Of a stretch of DNA of 64,000 nucleotides, positions 43,204-54,279 are shown piece after piece. The stretch comes from Agarophyton chilense (lineage: Eukaryota > Rhodophyta > Florideophyceae > Gracilariales > Gracilariaceae). The DNA lies in assembly GCA_030374765.1 (NCBI GenBank), contig JARGXX010000033.1:248001-312000 (forward strand), given 5' to 3'. The notes beneath the pieces are model-generated. The model saw only the letters and a program-made list of their open reading frames with translations, made no database searches and was not told where the DNA came from. The position numbers were made by a program, and so were the translations under genes. Within the stretch, counting starts at the first letter, position 1. Each line of letters starts with the position of its first letter.

Positions 43204-43919
43204 TGTAGTATTCTACTATGCCGGGGAATCCGATAGGTTGGTATTTCGTGAAGTCGCGGTTAAAACTCATGAGTGAGTGCTATCATCAGCATTGTGATAT
43301 GAAGTGGCATCCCGCATAGGATTCTTAGAGGCAGAATGTCTTAGTGGAACACGTGGCGTCATGGGTCGACTGCCTTACCACGACGCGCGCATAGTTGCGA
43401 CCCTTCCTAGGGGAATGGCATATTGGTAACGGCGCATGTAGTGGCGATCCACGTGGAGGGCATTACTACCCTTTGTAGCAAGACTTCTATTTTGGACTAT
43501 ACCCATACAGTGGTTTGGCCAAGTGGCTGACCACTCGGCATTATTTATATATTTATTTGGGCTCTCACCCTGGTACACAGTTTATAGTGTACCAGAGGTG
43601 AGCGCCGACTCCAAGTAAAGGAGACAACATGGGCATCATGACTATTCTGTTCCTCGCTTAGGATTCCTTAACCGGAGATCCGGACGAGCTATAATAGATA
43701 TTCAGCCCCCAACCACTTCACGAGCCGTCTCGTACCTACAATCCATCAACGTTTTACAGTTGCACTGTTCACCCTCGCGGGCGAGTAGTGGCCTTACACC
43801 CCACTTCCAGCTCGCTGGTGTTGTACCTTTACCACCCCTTTTCCTTCGCCGCAAGCGACCCATCGGCAGTCCGAACGCTTTCGCCGGTGTATGCACTCTC
43901 CGTTAGAGCTGATACTACA
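43204..43919 (+). repeat. Gypsy-2 3' LTR
   Basis: 716 bp, matching the 5' LTR across its length with scattered substitutions and the same TGTAGTA/TACTACA ends. Confidence 0.95.
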
Positions 43920-43924
43920 CGATC
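43920..43924. repeat. Gypsy-2 target-site duplication, right
   Basis: CGATC, identical to 35864-35868. Confidence 0.9.
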
Positions 43925-45745
43925 ACTAGAACGATAAATACAGGCATTAGATATATGGAGCAGAGAGCTTTCTGTAATTGATGTTTACTCGCCTATAACC
44001 GAATTCGGGTCACCTACAACCACACGCCTACTAGACACCTAATACAGCGCACGCTCTTTTTTTGGGCGGCCGCTAGGCCCGTCGATCGCCTACGGTTTGA
44101 GCCACAATTTTTGCTCTGTTGTGCCTCGATATCTGAACTCGACTTTCGTATAACGTGCTCAGTAAATGCTTGGCTTTCAAGCAAAGGTACCCTTTCGTTT
44201 TTAATATTCTTCGTTGTTCTTTTCCTTCTCCAACAATACCGCTCGTGAAGTCTGTGTCCGTGCCACACGTAGACGCGGTCCCATACAGAGGCCGACACGT
44301 CTCCCAATTCAAACTAAGCCACACGGTGGTGTAGCAAGTAGGGTCACGGTAGACCACTGTGTAGACCTTCTAACAACGTCTGATAATTTCTGGAGGATAA
44401 TGTGAACGGCATATCCGTTCAAATTTAGTTAGGGGACAAAACCCGGGTGGCTACAACCCAAGGGGACACAAGTAGTAGATATGCTCTCGAGAGTACCAGC
44501 CCAGGATAGGGAAAAGAAAAGAAGTCAAAGAAAGACGACAAAAAGAAGGAGTGTAATGGGTAGAGAGCGCGAATGATAAAATGACAAATATAAATGTGGC
44601 AGGCAGAGGCGAAGGTGTGAAGATGTGATGCAATAAATAAAAGGTGTAAAGGCTTATACCACAATATAAAGTAAAGACTAGATGTAAATATCGCAAATGT
44701 TCTGGAAAATAGTATTGTTCTTCTTTGTGACGTCGACCCGATGAAGACGGCTTTTATGATGAACTCGTAGATAGTGAGCATCGGCCAACTTGATATCACA
44801 CACACGGCACCAGAAGTCGGTTTCGTTGTAATGAGCGCGTCACAGTGCATTTTGGTGCTTACGACCGCCTTGGTGTACCTGAATTTGGCGCTAGCTCTGC
44901 ACGTTGATGGTTCAAACGACACAGCGCTTCAGGGAGAGCTTAGGAGATGGAGGACGGGGGCCACACGTATGATGTTGAGAAACGACTCGAAGGATGCTAC
45001 GGGCGCGCGTGTTGCTAAGAGGTTTGGTTGAATAGGAAGAGTCGGTGAGTGATGAGGTTTCCTTCAGGACGCTGACAACTTCCACTTCCAACTCAGAACC
45101 CTGTCCAGTTAAATATTCGCTCGATAAAATCACGGAATTTGGCAATATATGCAAGACAGACCAAAGTCATTACTTGCACACAATACCAAAAGAGCAGTGG
45201 GAGTCAATTAATCTTGAACGAATGCGAAATGACCGTAGAGTGTTTGCCCTACGCCGTATTACGCGATTTTGTTAACAACAGGAGGTGCTGAACATTCCAA
45301 TGCGAGTGAGGGGTTTGCAGAAAAGAACAGCGCTGTCGCGGTCGAGAGTGGACGAAACCCCCATGTAAAGAACGAAAAGGCGGAGAGTTGATGCCAACAG
45401 AGGCACAGACTGTGCTAAGAGATAGTTTTGGTGCCAGACAGGATGGGGGTTTGAGCCGCTTTAGGCGGGCTGACCTGGTCAGATTTGGTTGAAGCCGAAG
45501 AAGGTCGGCCTTATATAGACAAGTGTGAGTCAGGGCGGCGCGAGAATTCGTGCGGCTTCCGGTTCGGTACCAGCCAGCCTGTCTTAATTGCCCGCCTTAC
45601 TCGAAGCAGAATGCGTTTGCGTTTTGTACTGAATTTGTGGCTCGAAATAAATCTTCTTCCTACAGCGTTACGTCCGAATAATAGATTAAATATTATATTA
45701 GTTTTGATAAACTCTAGGATCGATCGGCGTCGCTTACGTTCATGT
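43925..45745. other. region between Gypsy-2 and the inverted LTR pair
   Basis: Mostly without recognised genes. A possible small secreted ORF lies at 44831-45031. Minus-strand open frames at 44014-44357 and 44425-44922 have no motif; the latter is Phe/Leu-rich and looks like the complement of a purine-rich stretch. Confidence 0.4.
44831..45031 (+). CDS. possible small secreted protein, maybe truncated
   Basis: Starting at the ATG at 44831, 66 residues begin with a good signal-peptide pattern (MSASQCILVLTTALVYLNLALA) and continue with a polar, basic segment ending VAKRFG. The next plus frame, about 45036-45275, is also coding-like (EESVSDEVSFRTL, then SEPCPVKYSL) and could be the continuation after a frameshift or a small intron. 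An upstream ATG at 44774 would hide the signal peptide, so 44831 is preferred. No family recognised. Confidence 0.35.
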   Translation: MSASQCILVLTTALVYLNLALALHVDGSNDTALQGELRRWRTGATRMMLRNDSKDATGARVAKRFG

Positions 45746-46412
45746 TGTAGTATTCGCTCTAACGGAGAGATCAGACACCTGCGACAGCGTTCGGACTTCC
45801 GATGGGTCGCTCGCCGCAAAGGAAAAGGGGTGGTAGAGCTACAACACCAGCGAGCTGGAAGTGGGGTGTAAGGCCACTACTCGCCCGCGAGGGTGAACAG
45901 TGCAACTGGAAAACGTTGATGGATTGTAGATACGAGACGGCTCGTGAAGTGGTTGGGGGCTGAATATCTATTATAGCTCGTCCGGATCTCCGGTTAAGGA
46001 ATCCTAAGCGAGGAACAGAATAGTCATGATGCCCATGTTGTCTCCTTTACTTGGAGTCGGCGCTCACTTCTGGTACACTATATACTGTGTGCAAGGATGA
46101 GTGCCCAAATAAATATATAAATAATGCCGAGTGGTCAGCCACTTAGCCAAACCACTGTATGGGTATGGTCCCTAATGGACGTCTAGCTACAAAGGGTAGT
46201 AAAACCAGCCACGTGGATCGCCATTACATGCGCCGTTGCAAGCCACTCCACTCGTGATACCACGTGTTCCAACAATGTACCCTGTCTCCTGGAATCCTAC
46301 GCGGTGTGCCGTTTCATATCACAAGTTTGATGACATCACTCACTTATGAGTTCCAACCGCGACTTCGCGAAAAACAAACCTGTCGGATTCCCCGACATAG
46401 TAGAATACTACA
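45746..46412 (-). repeat. Gypsy-2-family LTR, inverse copy 1
   Basis: The reverse complement of the Gypsy-2 LTR with the same 7-bp ends (TGTAGTA at 45746, TACTACA to 46412) but 667 bp long, so about 50 bp are deleted. The missing part includes sequence near the GCGCATG region (about 46230-46260). Confidence 0.9.
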
Positions 46413-46423
46413 GGGAGACCACT
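46413..46423 (-). promoter_or_regulatory. 11-bp primer-binding-site remnant between LTRs
   Basis: In element orientation the spacer is AGTGGTCTCCC. It matches 10 of 11 bases of ATTGGTCTCCC following the Gypsy-2 5' LTR, so the right-hand LTR is the 5' one and everything from the primer-binding site to the 3' LTR is missing. Confidence 0.75.
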
Positions 46424-47139
46424 TGTAGTATCCGCTCTAACGGAGAGAGCAGACACTTGCGACAGCGTTCGGACTGCCGATGGGTCGCTTGCGGCGAAGG
46501 AAAAGGGGTGGTAAAGCTACAACACCAGCGAGCTGGAAGCGGGGTGTAAGGCCACTACTCGCCAGCGAGGGTGAACAGTGCAACTGTAAAACGTTGATGG
46601 ATTTTAGGTACGAGACGGTTCGTGAAGTGGTTGGGGGCTGACTATCAATTATAGCTCGTCCGGATTTCCGGTTAAGGAATCCTAAGCGAGGAACAGAATA
46701 GTCATGGTGCCCATGTTGTCTCCTTTACTTGGAGTCGGCGCTCACCTCTGGTGCACTCTATACTGTGTACCAGGGTGAGTGCCCAAATAAATATATAAAT
46801 AATACCCAGTGGTCAGCCACTTAGCCAAACCACTGTATGGGTATGGTCCCTAATGGACGTCTAGCTACAAAGGGTAGCAAAGCCCTTCACGTGGATCGCC
46901 ACTACATGCGCCGTTGCCAATATGGAATTCCCCTAGGAAGGATCGCAACTATGCACGCGCCGTGGTAAGCCACTCGACCCATGACGCCACGTGTTCCAAT
47001 AAGACATTCTGCCTCTAGGCATCCTATGCGGGATGCCGCTTCATATTACAATGCTGATGATAACACTCACTCATGAGTTCCAACTGCGACTTCGCGAAAA
47101 ACCAAAATATCGGAATCCCCGACATAGTAGAATACTGCA
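46424..47139 (-). repeat. Gypsy-2-family LTR, inverse copy 2
   Basis: A 716-bp reverse-complement LTR, from TGTAGTA at 46424 to TACTGCA at 47139. It abuts the left end of Copia-3. I could not find a matching 5-bp duplication around the pair (CATGT on the left, CACAC on the right). Confidence 0.9.
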
Positions 47140-47226
47140 CACACACCAGAAATAGCTGCCTCAGAAAACAGCGTCCGACAGGAAATAGAAAGCAGTGACC
47201 CCATCCCCGGCAACCTACAGCAAGGA

Positions 47227-48715
47227 TTGAATCCTTTAACAGTTCAGAGGTCTTCGTCAGACAACCTGGATGAGATTGGAGATCCCGATCCCCCACCACG
47301 AGGAACGTCGCAGGAAATTATCAGACAGTATAAGGCGGATGTAGAAGCATATGCAAGGGAAATTCTACAAGTTTTCAAAGAGACGGGGCAGAAAGGAGAA
47401 TGCGTGTGGTTGGAACTCACGGCAACGTTCACCGTCAAGACAATCGCGTCAATTTCTAAAGCAACCACTTTGAAATGGATAGAGTTTCTTATTAGGCGTA
47501 GAGTCTACGTCAGGCGCCAGCATGGCTATCCTAGAACCAAAGCTCTTTTCGAATGCATTGCACAGACAGTATTCATGGCGCCTGTAGGCCACACAGCCGC
47601 AATTACGACGTATTATAGATCAAAGAGCCATCGCAATGTATCCCCAGAATTCGTCATTGCGCACCAGAAAACAAACGGCCACCCCATTTCTGAGAGGAAA
47701 TTGGCTTTAAGACAGGAAGGAAACGATATGGATCTCATAGAAGCTAGAATTCTAATGGAATCGATCATCAGAAGCCCGAAGGAAATGAAAGTGCAGCCAA
47801 TCGTCAGCAGTCCTACAACCCTAGGTCCCGTTCAAGGATTCAGGATGTTCTGCCAAACATTGCGGCTCAATCGTTTCATAATCAGAAACGCCACTATGAT
47901 GATGGAATAGAAAGTGAAGAGTACACCCGACCACTGGGTTTGAACGGTAAATGAACTCATTTCAAAGGAGAAACCGCTATCATGGTGGTTTTGATGAAGA
48001 TTTGAGAGGGTTGCTCGAGTTCTATGACACCATGGCGAACTTTTGTAAGCTGAATGAACAGGAGAAGGTCGAAGCGATGCCTGTAATTTTAATCGACAAT
48101 GATTTATCTTTTAATCTCGATACCTATCGTACAAGGATGACCTATGAAAACATGTTACAGAGGTTGATTGACAACTATATCAGCGAGGAACAGCGAAACA
48201 GGAAACTGCTCTCCTGGCAATCACTCCGTCTTTTACAGTTAATGCGCGAAACCCCTGAAAAGAGTGAACTAGACGTGTTTCGTTTCTTTTGCCACCGACT
48301 TTCACAGCTTCAGAAGCAACTCGATCCGGCCTCCAGAACTGATTAATTTCTACGAGATCAGATGATCGCTGGAGTTAACACGAATAATATCACTAAGTTC
48401 CTTCGAGAACGAATCCCGGCTACTTAACAAGATACTCGTAGCAGAATCGGTACGCTCCCAATAAGCGAGCCAAGGTCCGCTGGCGCATTTGCGGTTAAGA
48501 GCTCAGCCATGGACGATTCTCCACATGCGGCTCACTATAGCCTAGGTAACACATACGGCGGTGAAGCAGGAAGGAACTTCAAAGAATACAACAAGAGAAG
48601 CAAGGGAAGGCGTAATAAAATCTCTTCAAAGTCTTTCAAAGGCAAGATAGATTGTTACGTTTGTGGTAAAGACCACCTGGCGCAAACGCTTCATATTCCG
48701 TCAGAAGTGAAAGCA
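47227..48715 (+). pseudogene. Copia-3 gag pieces
   Basis: 47227-47910 (227 residues) is an N-terminal region beginning near a Pro-rich stretch, with TSQEIIRQYKADVEAYA. 47951-48346 (131 residues) is the helical capsid-like part (GLLEFYDTMANFCKLNEQEK, YENMLQRLIDNYISEE). 48509 onward has a zinc-knuckle remnant, CYVCGKDHLAQ, in which the fourth ligand is lost. Stops and frame changes separate them. Confidence 0.6.
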
Positions 48716-49044
48716 GCTATCGATCGCATGCAGAAACGGAGCCCTTCGGCTTACGTATCAGTTGACGATATGGCCTATGTGTTTGACCAGCTAACGGAAG
48801 ATAATCATGCGGAACAAGACCAGACAAGCAAGGACCAACCACATATTGTCTACTCCACCGACGAAACCTCTGATGAATCTAACAATGAAGAAGCTGGAAC
48901 GTGGTACATCGAAGAAGATGGAATTTACATCCACAAGGATAAAGAAGTGTCCCTGGACAATGCTTCCTTCATACATGGAAACTTTTACAGCAAAAATCTC
49001 AATTCGGCCTTGGCTGCTATGAATGGTGTACGGTCTCAGAGAGA

Positions 49045-50100
49045 GTGCAACCGCTTCAAAGGAATTATTTTGGACACCTGCTGCAAACGCTCTTCTGTAA
49101 AGTCCTTTTTACCATATAAGGCATACTGAAAGGAGTTCGGGGTACCCTGCCAGCTCGATCAGGACGACATGAGATATCTGACAGGTATTGGAGGGACAAA
49201 GAAGGAAATTGGAACCGCGACAATTCCCATACCCTTCAAGGATCTTAATCTGGTCATAGACGTAAAGTTCCAGATCCCCACTGGGAAAACTCCAAATCTA
49301 CTCAGCATGACGGAAATGATTGATAACGGGATAGATCTGAGTATTCAGAAGGGGCAGGTCACTTACAAGCACCACGTACAACCGGTCGGGTTCAAGAAGT
49401 ATTTATTATTCCCTAAATGGAACCCAGAAGATATTTAATTCTTCTTGTACACGGAAGATGAACTGAGAAAACTGCACATGGCGTTTGGACATCCAATCGT
49501 CAGCTTGTTTCCAAGTCTACTTAAGAGGGCCAGACCTGGAGAGATGAACAAGGAAAACGCGCTTTTATCGAGGCGCATACGAAGGCTTGTGGCAAATGCC
49601 TCAGTCATGATCTAAGCCCCCGCCGCTTCAAAAAAAGATTGGTACTGGTGAGATGAGTTTCAACCACATAGAGGCCATTGAAATTATGTACATTAATCAG
49701 AAACCGGTCCTCCACGCTTTCGATGAGGCCATACATTACAATGCGGCAATGTTTCTTAAGAATTGACATCAGCCGGTGTATGGAAGGTGTTCCTTCTCTG
49801 CGGGTCAAAAGTATATCTAGGTCCGCCAGATTTTCTCCGAGTTGATCAGGGCAGCAACTTCGTATCCAAGGAGTTCTTGAACTCCGCTGACATTAATAAC
49901 ATATCCTTCCGTCAAACACCCATCTAATTTCCGGCTACCATGTCCCACGTAGAGAGGTATAATGGCCCGCTCCGAGTGGCTCATGTGAAGGCCAGAGAAA
50001 CTATGGCTCGATCTGAATCAGATGCAGATTGTCTAAAAATTGCCGTGAACGCAATTAACGATACTGTAGAACCTTAAGGTGTCTGTCCAACTCTCTTAGT
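49045..50100 (+). pseudogene. Copia-3 protease, pre-integrase, integrase remnant
   Basis: GIILDTCCKRSS (near 49060) fits the protease active-site position with D-T-C in place of D-T/S-G. 49169-49438 continues with TGKTPNLLSMTEMID, the protease flap side. Then DELRKLHMAFGHP at about 49460 is the His-containing pre-integrase zinc motif. Integrase sequence from about 49650 to 50100 (VLHAFDEAIHYNAAMFL) is broken by many stops. Confidence 0.6.
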
Positions 50101-50221
50101 ATTCTGATCTCTCCCCTGTCCTGTTAGGGGAAAACCAACCGAGACGCAACTTGTCAGGGCGAAGGCCATCGATTTAGCAGCGAAGGCAGTCCGAAAGGAA
50201 CAGACAAAGCGCAGACTCACT

Positions 50222-51109
50222 TTGGGTTTGAAGCACACAGGCGGAGAGAAAGCTAAAGAGCAAGCTTCTGAGGTTTTGAAGCTACCAGCAGCCTCCTACG
50301 TGTACGTTTTCAGGGATATAACAAAACTTTGGGAAGGCACGTTTCCTTTCATTCAGATCAAAGGTGAGACTGCAGGGGTACAGTTCCCGCACGGAAGTCG
50401 AATCTTTCGCTCCCAAGTTGTGAAACGTGGTACTAATTCTACCTTCGAACTTCCCCGCATCGCATTTTATGAGTTAGAACAATCTCTAGGAAATGGTACT
50501 GTCACGTCAAACAATCCAAGGAAGGACACTGCATCGATCGAAAAGGAGAAAATATCGGACACCATGCTCTCGGCTATGTTCAGCAGAACAACGACCAGAG
50601 AGGATATCGCAGAGAAGGATGATCAACAAAATTTCCTCGAATCAAGGAGAAAGGAAATTTCTCTCTTCAAGAAAAGGAATACCTTCAAAGCCGTCAACGT
50701 GCAGACCGTCCCAAAATGTGATAAGATTTTTGGATCTCTGTGGGTTGACTTAGTGAAGATCGTGAATGGAAAGACATTTGAGAAATCAAGGCTCGTTGCA
50801 TAGAACTTTTGCGACAAAGGGGAACTTCACATATGAACTAAGTCACCAACCATATCCCGACTTGGACAGCGTATGGCCATGGCTTTAGCAGCTATGTTCC
50901 CGGAGTACAGCGCTTACGTTAGAGACATATCTCAGCCATACATCCAATTGGAGACACCAATCGAGCGAAATATCTACCTTAAACCTCCACCAGAAATGGG
51001 ATCGGCGCCGAAAGATATTTTGCTTGTGCAGAGACCACTGTATGGAATTACCGAAAGCGGTCTACACTTGTTTAATACCTATCACAAACATCACAAGGAG
51101 AAGCTAGAC
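50222..51109 (+). pseudogene. Copia-3 RT, 5' part
   Basis: 50222-50803 holds an SH3-like integrase C-terminus (ITKLWEGTFPFIQIKGETAG) and the start of RT (EKDDQQNFLESRRKEI, KIFGSLWVDLVK, KSRLVA). 50873-51109 continues with SAYVRDISQPYIQ (motif A, R-D in place of V-D-x-x), IYLKPPPEMG and QRPLYGITESGLHLFNTYH. It is cut at 51109 by Copia-4. Confidence 0.75.
51105..51109. repeat. Copia-4 target-site duplication, left
   Basis: TAGAC, repeated exactly at 56247-56251. Confidence 0.9.
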
Positions 51110-51432
51110 TTTCAAGAGCTACAGTTGCTGTCACCTCTTTGGGATGGTTACAAAGCCGTTTTGGACGCACATGCATCTCATTTTTTGGGGTGCGGCCCTT
51201 TCGGATATCATGCTATTCAAAGGGTGCTCACCTGATTAGAAGTGCTTTCGTATTTGGAACCATCGTAGGATATATAGATACTCTATAATTCTATATAAGA
51301 GCTTACCAAGTTGCTTGAACTCACAAGAACGAGATCGATCGAGGAAAAACTGTTACCACGTTACGCTACCGTTTGTTCGATACATTACTCTCATTGTTAC
51401 GTTACAGGTTGTTCGTTATGAAAACCTTTTAA
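51110..51432 (+). repeat. Copia-4 5' LTR
   Basis: 323 bp, bounded by TAGAC on the left and the primer-binding site on the right. Its ends (TTTCAAG and CCTTTTAA) are not the usual TG/CA. It contains a TATA box, TATATAAG, at 51292-51299. Confidence 0.9.
51292..51299 (+). promoter_or_regulatory. TATA box in Copia-4 5' LTR
   Basis: TATATAAG, also present at 56106-56113 in the 3' LTR. It is the best core-promoter match in the LTR. Confidence 0.6.
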
Positions 51433-51447
51433 GTTATGGACCCAGCT
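51433..51447 (+). promoter_or_regulatory. Copia-4 primer-binding site overlapping gag ATG
   Basis: GTTATGGACCCAGCT directly follows the LTR. It matches GTTATGGGCCCAGC, the complement of the animal initiator tRNA-Met anticodon arm, at 13 of 14 positions. The gag ATG (51436-51438) lies inside it, pairing with the CAU anticodon. Confidence 0.65.
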
Positions 51448-52400
51448 ACCGGCGCTTCAGACTTACCTTCTCGGCCGCGATTTTCGTGGAATATCCGCCA
51501 TGTTCCTTGGACTGACGGGAAAGGCGACCAAGACCAATGCGCTCGTTCCCTATCGCTCTGGAAATCGTTCCATGATAGACTACCCGATTCAAACTCGAGC
51601 AAGATACCGAAAGAACTTCAGGGAATTATGCTACTCTCACAGTTGTTTGGTCGCGCAAGTGATATTTGTATGAAAATACCCTCTTCGATGATTGAGATAA
51701 GTGCTGGCGTTGAAGCAATCGTTAAAGCTCTTTACAAACATGACGCTCTGGCCGTCGTCATTGAAGTGTATAATGACTTTCTGGATCTACTGGAAACCAT
51801 GCGTGGTTCAACAGAGACTTTCAAGAACTTAGAGTCACGAGTCGAGGCCCAAGTGTCCAAGTTCAACTCCCATTCCAGCAAGTCAAAACTTTCAGATGCA
51901 TTGGTTGCGTTCATGTTGATGGTCCATGCTTCCGTTGATCCGAATCAGCGAATATCGGTTCTTGCCGCTTCCACACCTCGTGATGAATCGTTTGATGCCT
52001 CTTCTACGACTGATGACTACCTGAATTACTTGTCATATTCATCCATTGCTTCACTTATTCGGCAATGCGATCGGCCTAAAGGTTCAGAAAGTTCTTCGCA
52101 ACGTTCAGTACAGGCTAGTTCTGAAAGTACCAGCTCATATGGACGTAAGAAGCGCACTCTCAATGCTAAACAATTGGCGGATCTGAAGTCCAAGAGTAAG
52201 TGTCGTATGTGCAAACAGATGGGACATTAGGCTTCTGACCACAACAAAGATGGCTCTTTGAAGACAACTTCAAATTATGCGAAGGATAATGAAAGATCAG
52301 GGAAGAACAAGACCATAACGTTCCACATGGCCCACGTTACTGGCTCAGATGATTTAGTTCTCAATAATTTTGGACCGTTATTGGACGACGCAGCGCCCTA
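51436..52400 (+). pseudogene. Copia-4 gag with Trp-to-stop in zinc knuckle
   Basis: 51436-52230 gives 264 residues: helical capsid-like sequence (KIPKELQGIMLLSQLFGRAS, ALVAFMLMVHASVD) then CRMCKQMGH followed by TAG at 52228-52230. The same frame continues ASDHNKDG, so the TAG replaces the Trp usual in C-x2-C-x3-GHW knuckles. Open sequence continues with FHMAHVTGS. Confidence 0.75.
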
Positions 52401-53846
52401 CAGTGGTATTGGACTCGAGAAGTTCAAAATGGTTCAACCGGTTCTGATTCCCAGATGGTATGGAAATTTTGATGCGCTCCCTGATGTTATAGCAGACCAG
52501 CCCAATTGGCAATATGGATCAGGAGAACATGCAAGTGAACTGAAGCGCATCATTGGATCTGTCTTAATGACGGCTTTCTCTACATCAGGAATGCCTGTCC
52601 ACATCCGCCCCTTCATCATAGAGGGCTCTTCTCAGTGGGTTGTTGAACGAAAGGTTACTCGTCTTTGCAACATTCTGCATTTGGAACAAAATCTGTTACA
52701 ACTACCGATCAGCACAGATGCTGTAGATTTTATTCAACTCGTGGATCACGATTTCCATTGCTACATTCCGTACAGTTCTTTTTCCGAATTGAACTCTGAT
52801 TCTGTCCCCTCTAGCCAAGCACTATTCTGTGCAACTGTCCATATTACAGAGGCAATGGACAGCACCATCCGTTCCTGGTCTCAGAAGAAGGCTATTGTAG
52901 ACAAAGTTCACAAACACGTCTGTGGACACTCTTCCTACACGGATATGAAGCTGTTACTCGATCGTAACAATCTTTGGGATACCGATGTACAGAAGTATCT
53001 GCGTGATGTGCTAGAAACATGTCCCAGTTACCGTGTAACTTCAGAACCGAAATCAGCCAGGAAAGTCTCCTTGAGCTCGTTGTAAAGGGATTTTAACATG
53101 GTCGTTTGCGTGGATCATGTTTTCTGGATGAAGAGATAGTGTTCCATACAATGGATAATGTCTCGCGCTACTCGGTTGGCAATGTGGTTCCAGATACAAC
53201 CACGTCTTCCGCAATTGTGTCATTTGATTCTCAGTGGATTTCACCCTTCTGGCCTCCAGGAAAGGTATTGTATGATCCAGCCTTCAAGACTGTAGAGTTT
53301 GAGAAATATCTTTCTGGATATGGCGTTGATACAAAACCGTTACCCCCCAGACGCCACAACAAAAATGCCATTGAGTCCAAGCACCGTATTTCCGTGACAT
53401 CTATTTAACGTCTGAAACATTTGAACTCTACAATGGATGTTTTGAATCCTTCCTTGCTTGTACAGCAAGCCCTACGCATCTCGAATGACTTCTATGGAAA
53501 CAACATAATGTCCGCGCATGAACTTGCTAGAGGTTACACTCGACCTCTCGTGTCCAGCACCTCTCTCGACACTATTCCTGAAGATATTGTCCACGCCCAG
53601 CAAGCGCTCCACGCTAGGCGTAAGCTTTCACTCATGCTGCGCTCAAATTCTTTAGCCGAGTTGCCGGTGTCTGTCGGAGACATGGTGGAAGTATTTGTCC
53701 AAACAGGTAATGACAAGCGGGGTGAATGGAAAAATGGTCGACCTGTTCTTGAGTATGACCATACAAGTCGTACTGTTACTGTTCCTGGGAGGAATGGACG
53801 TCAAGTTCGTGCTGCTGTAGAAGACATACGTCTTGCGGTTGAATAC
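52400..53846 (+). pseudogene. Copia-4 protease region, integrase and SH3-like tail
   Basis: 52258-53085 begins with DDAAPYSGIGLEKFKM, a likely protease active-site region (D-D-A-A-P-Y-S-G-I-G, common in this copia group), then an integrase zinc end (HKHVCGHSSYTDMKLLL, with later Cys). The core at 53090-53408 is broken (VVCVDHVFWM; RHNKNAIESKHR for the Glu motif). 53421-53846 carries the integrase C-terminus: SVGDMVEVFVQTGNDKRGEW and VTVPGRNGRQVRAAVEDIR (about residues 82-140), an SH3-like DNA-binding module. Confidence 0.7.
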
Positions 53847-54044
53847 AACTCCCTTGCAAATTCTGTACAGGAATCGATCGATGAACTCGATTCGCAACTG
53901 CAACTGAACATTGACATTGAGCTTGTTTCCCCTGGTGCCAATCAAGTTCTGGACCGGACCCTTCCGGACCCCGCATCATTTGATGCAGATTTCTCCAGCA
54001 CCCTTCTGATTCATGGCACTTCTTCAGATACAAATCGTCCCTTG

Positions 54045-54206
54045 ATGCCTAATGTTGGTGACACCATTGAAGTTTATTGGCCATTGGATGACAAATACTA
54101 CCCAGGTACAGTGGTGAGCCATATTGAAGATGGAGACCGGTTCCAAATCAACTGTGACGATGGAGAACAGGAAACGCTTCATCTCCATGATGAGACCTGG
54201 AGAGGT
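54045..54206 (+). other. Tudor-like domain in Copia-4 pol
   Basis: In the frame 53421-54515, residues about 209-262 read MPNVGDTIEVYWPLDDKYYP, GTV, a loop, then CDDGEQETLHLHDETW. This fits the Tudor/SH3 barrel pattern G-D-x-V-x-V-x-W-x-x-D-x-x-Y-Y-x-G-x-V, then Y/C-D-D-G-x-x-E-x-L. It lies after the SH3-like integrase tail and before RT. Tudor domains bind methylated Lys or Arg on proteins; here a role in choosing insertion sites is inferred by analogy with chromodomains. Confidence 0.6.
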
Positions 54207-54279
54207 GCTCTAGGGTCCGGTTTGGATGCAGTAAATTCGAATGAGATTCAATTATCTCCCGGAATGGAACTCACTAGCC

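Larger units (their letters stand above)
35869..43919 (+). mobile_element. Gypsy-2: structurally complete chromovirus
   Basis: An 8051-bp Ty3/gypsy element with two 716-bp LTRs beginning TGTAGTA and ending TACTACA, a primer-binding site, gag, protease, RT, RNase H, integrase and a chromodomain, a purine-rich tract before the 3' LTR, and a perfect CGATC duplication. The coding frame is broken at several places, including the RT active site, and the integrase core is deleted. Confidence 0.95.

Noticed and set aside
44425..44922. 165-residue minus-strand open frame rich in Phe, Leu and Ser
   Set aside because: It mirrors a purine-rich plus-strand stretch, has no motif or signal peptide, and overlaps the more plausible plus-strand secreted ORF.
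45741..47144. A 5-bp target duplication around the tandem LTR pair
   Set aside because: Flanks are CATGT and CACAC; they share only two leading bases, so no duplication can be claimed.
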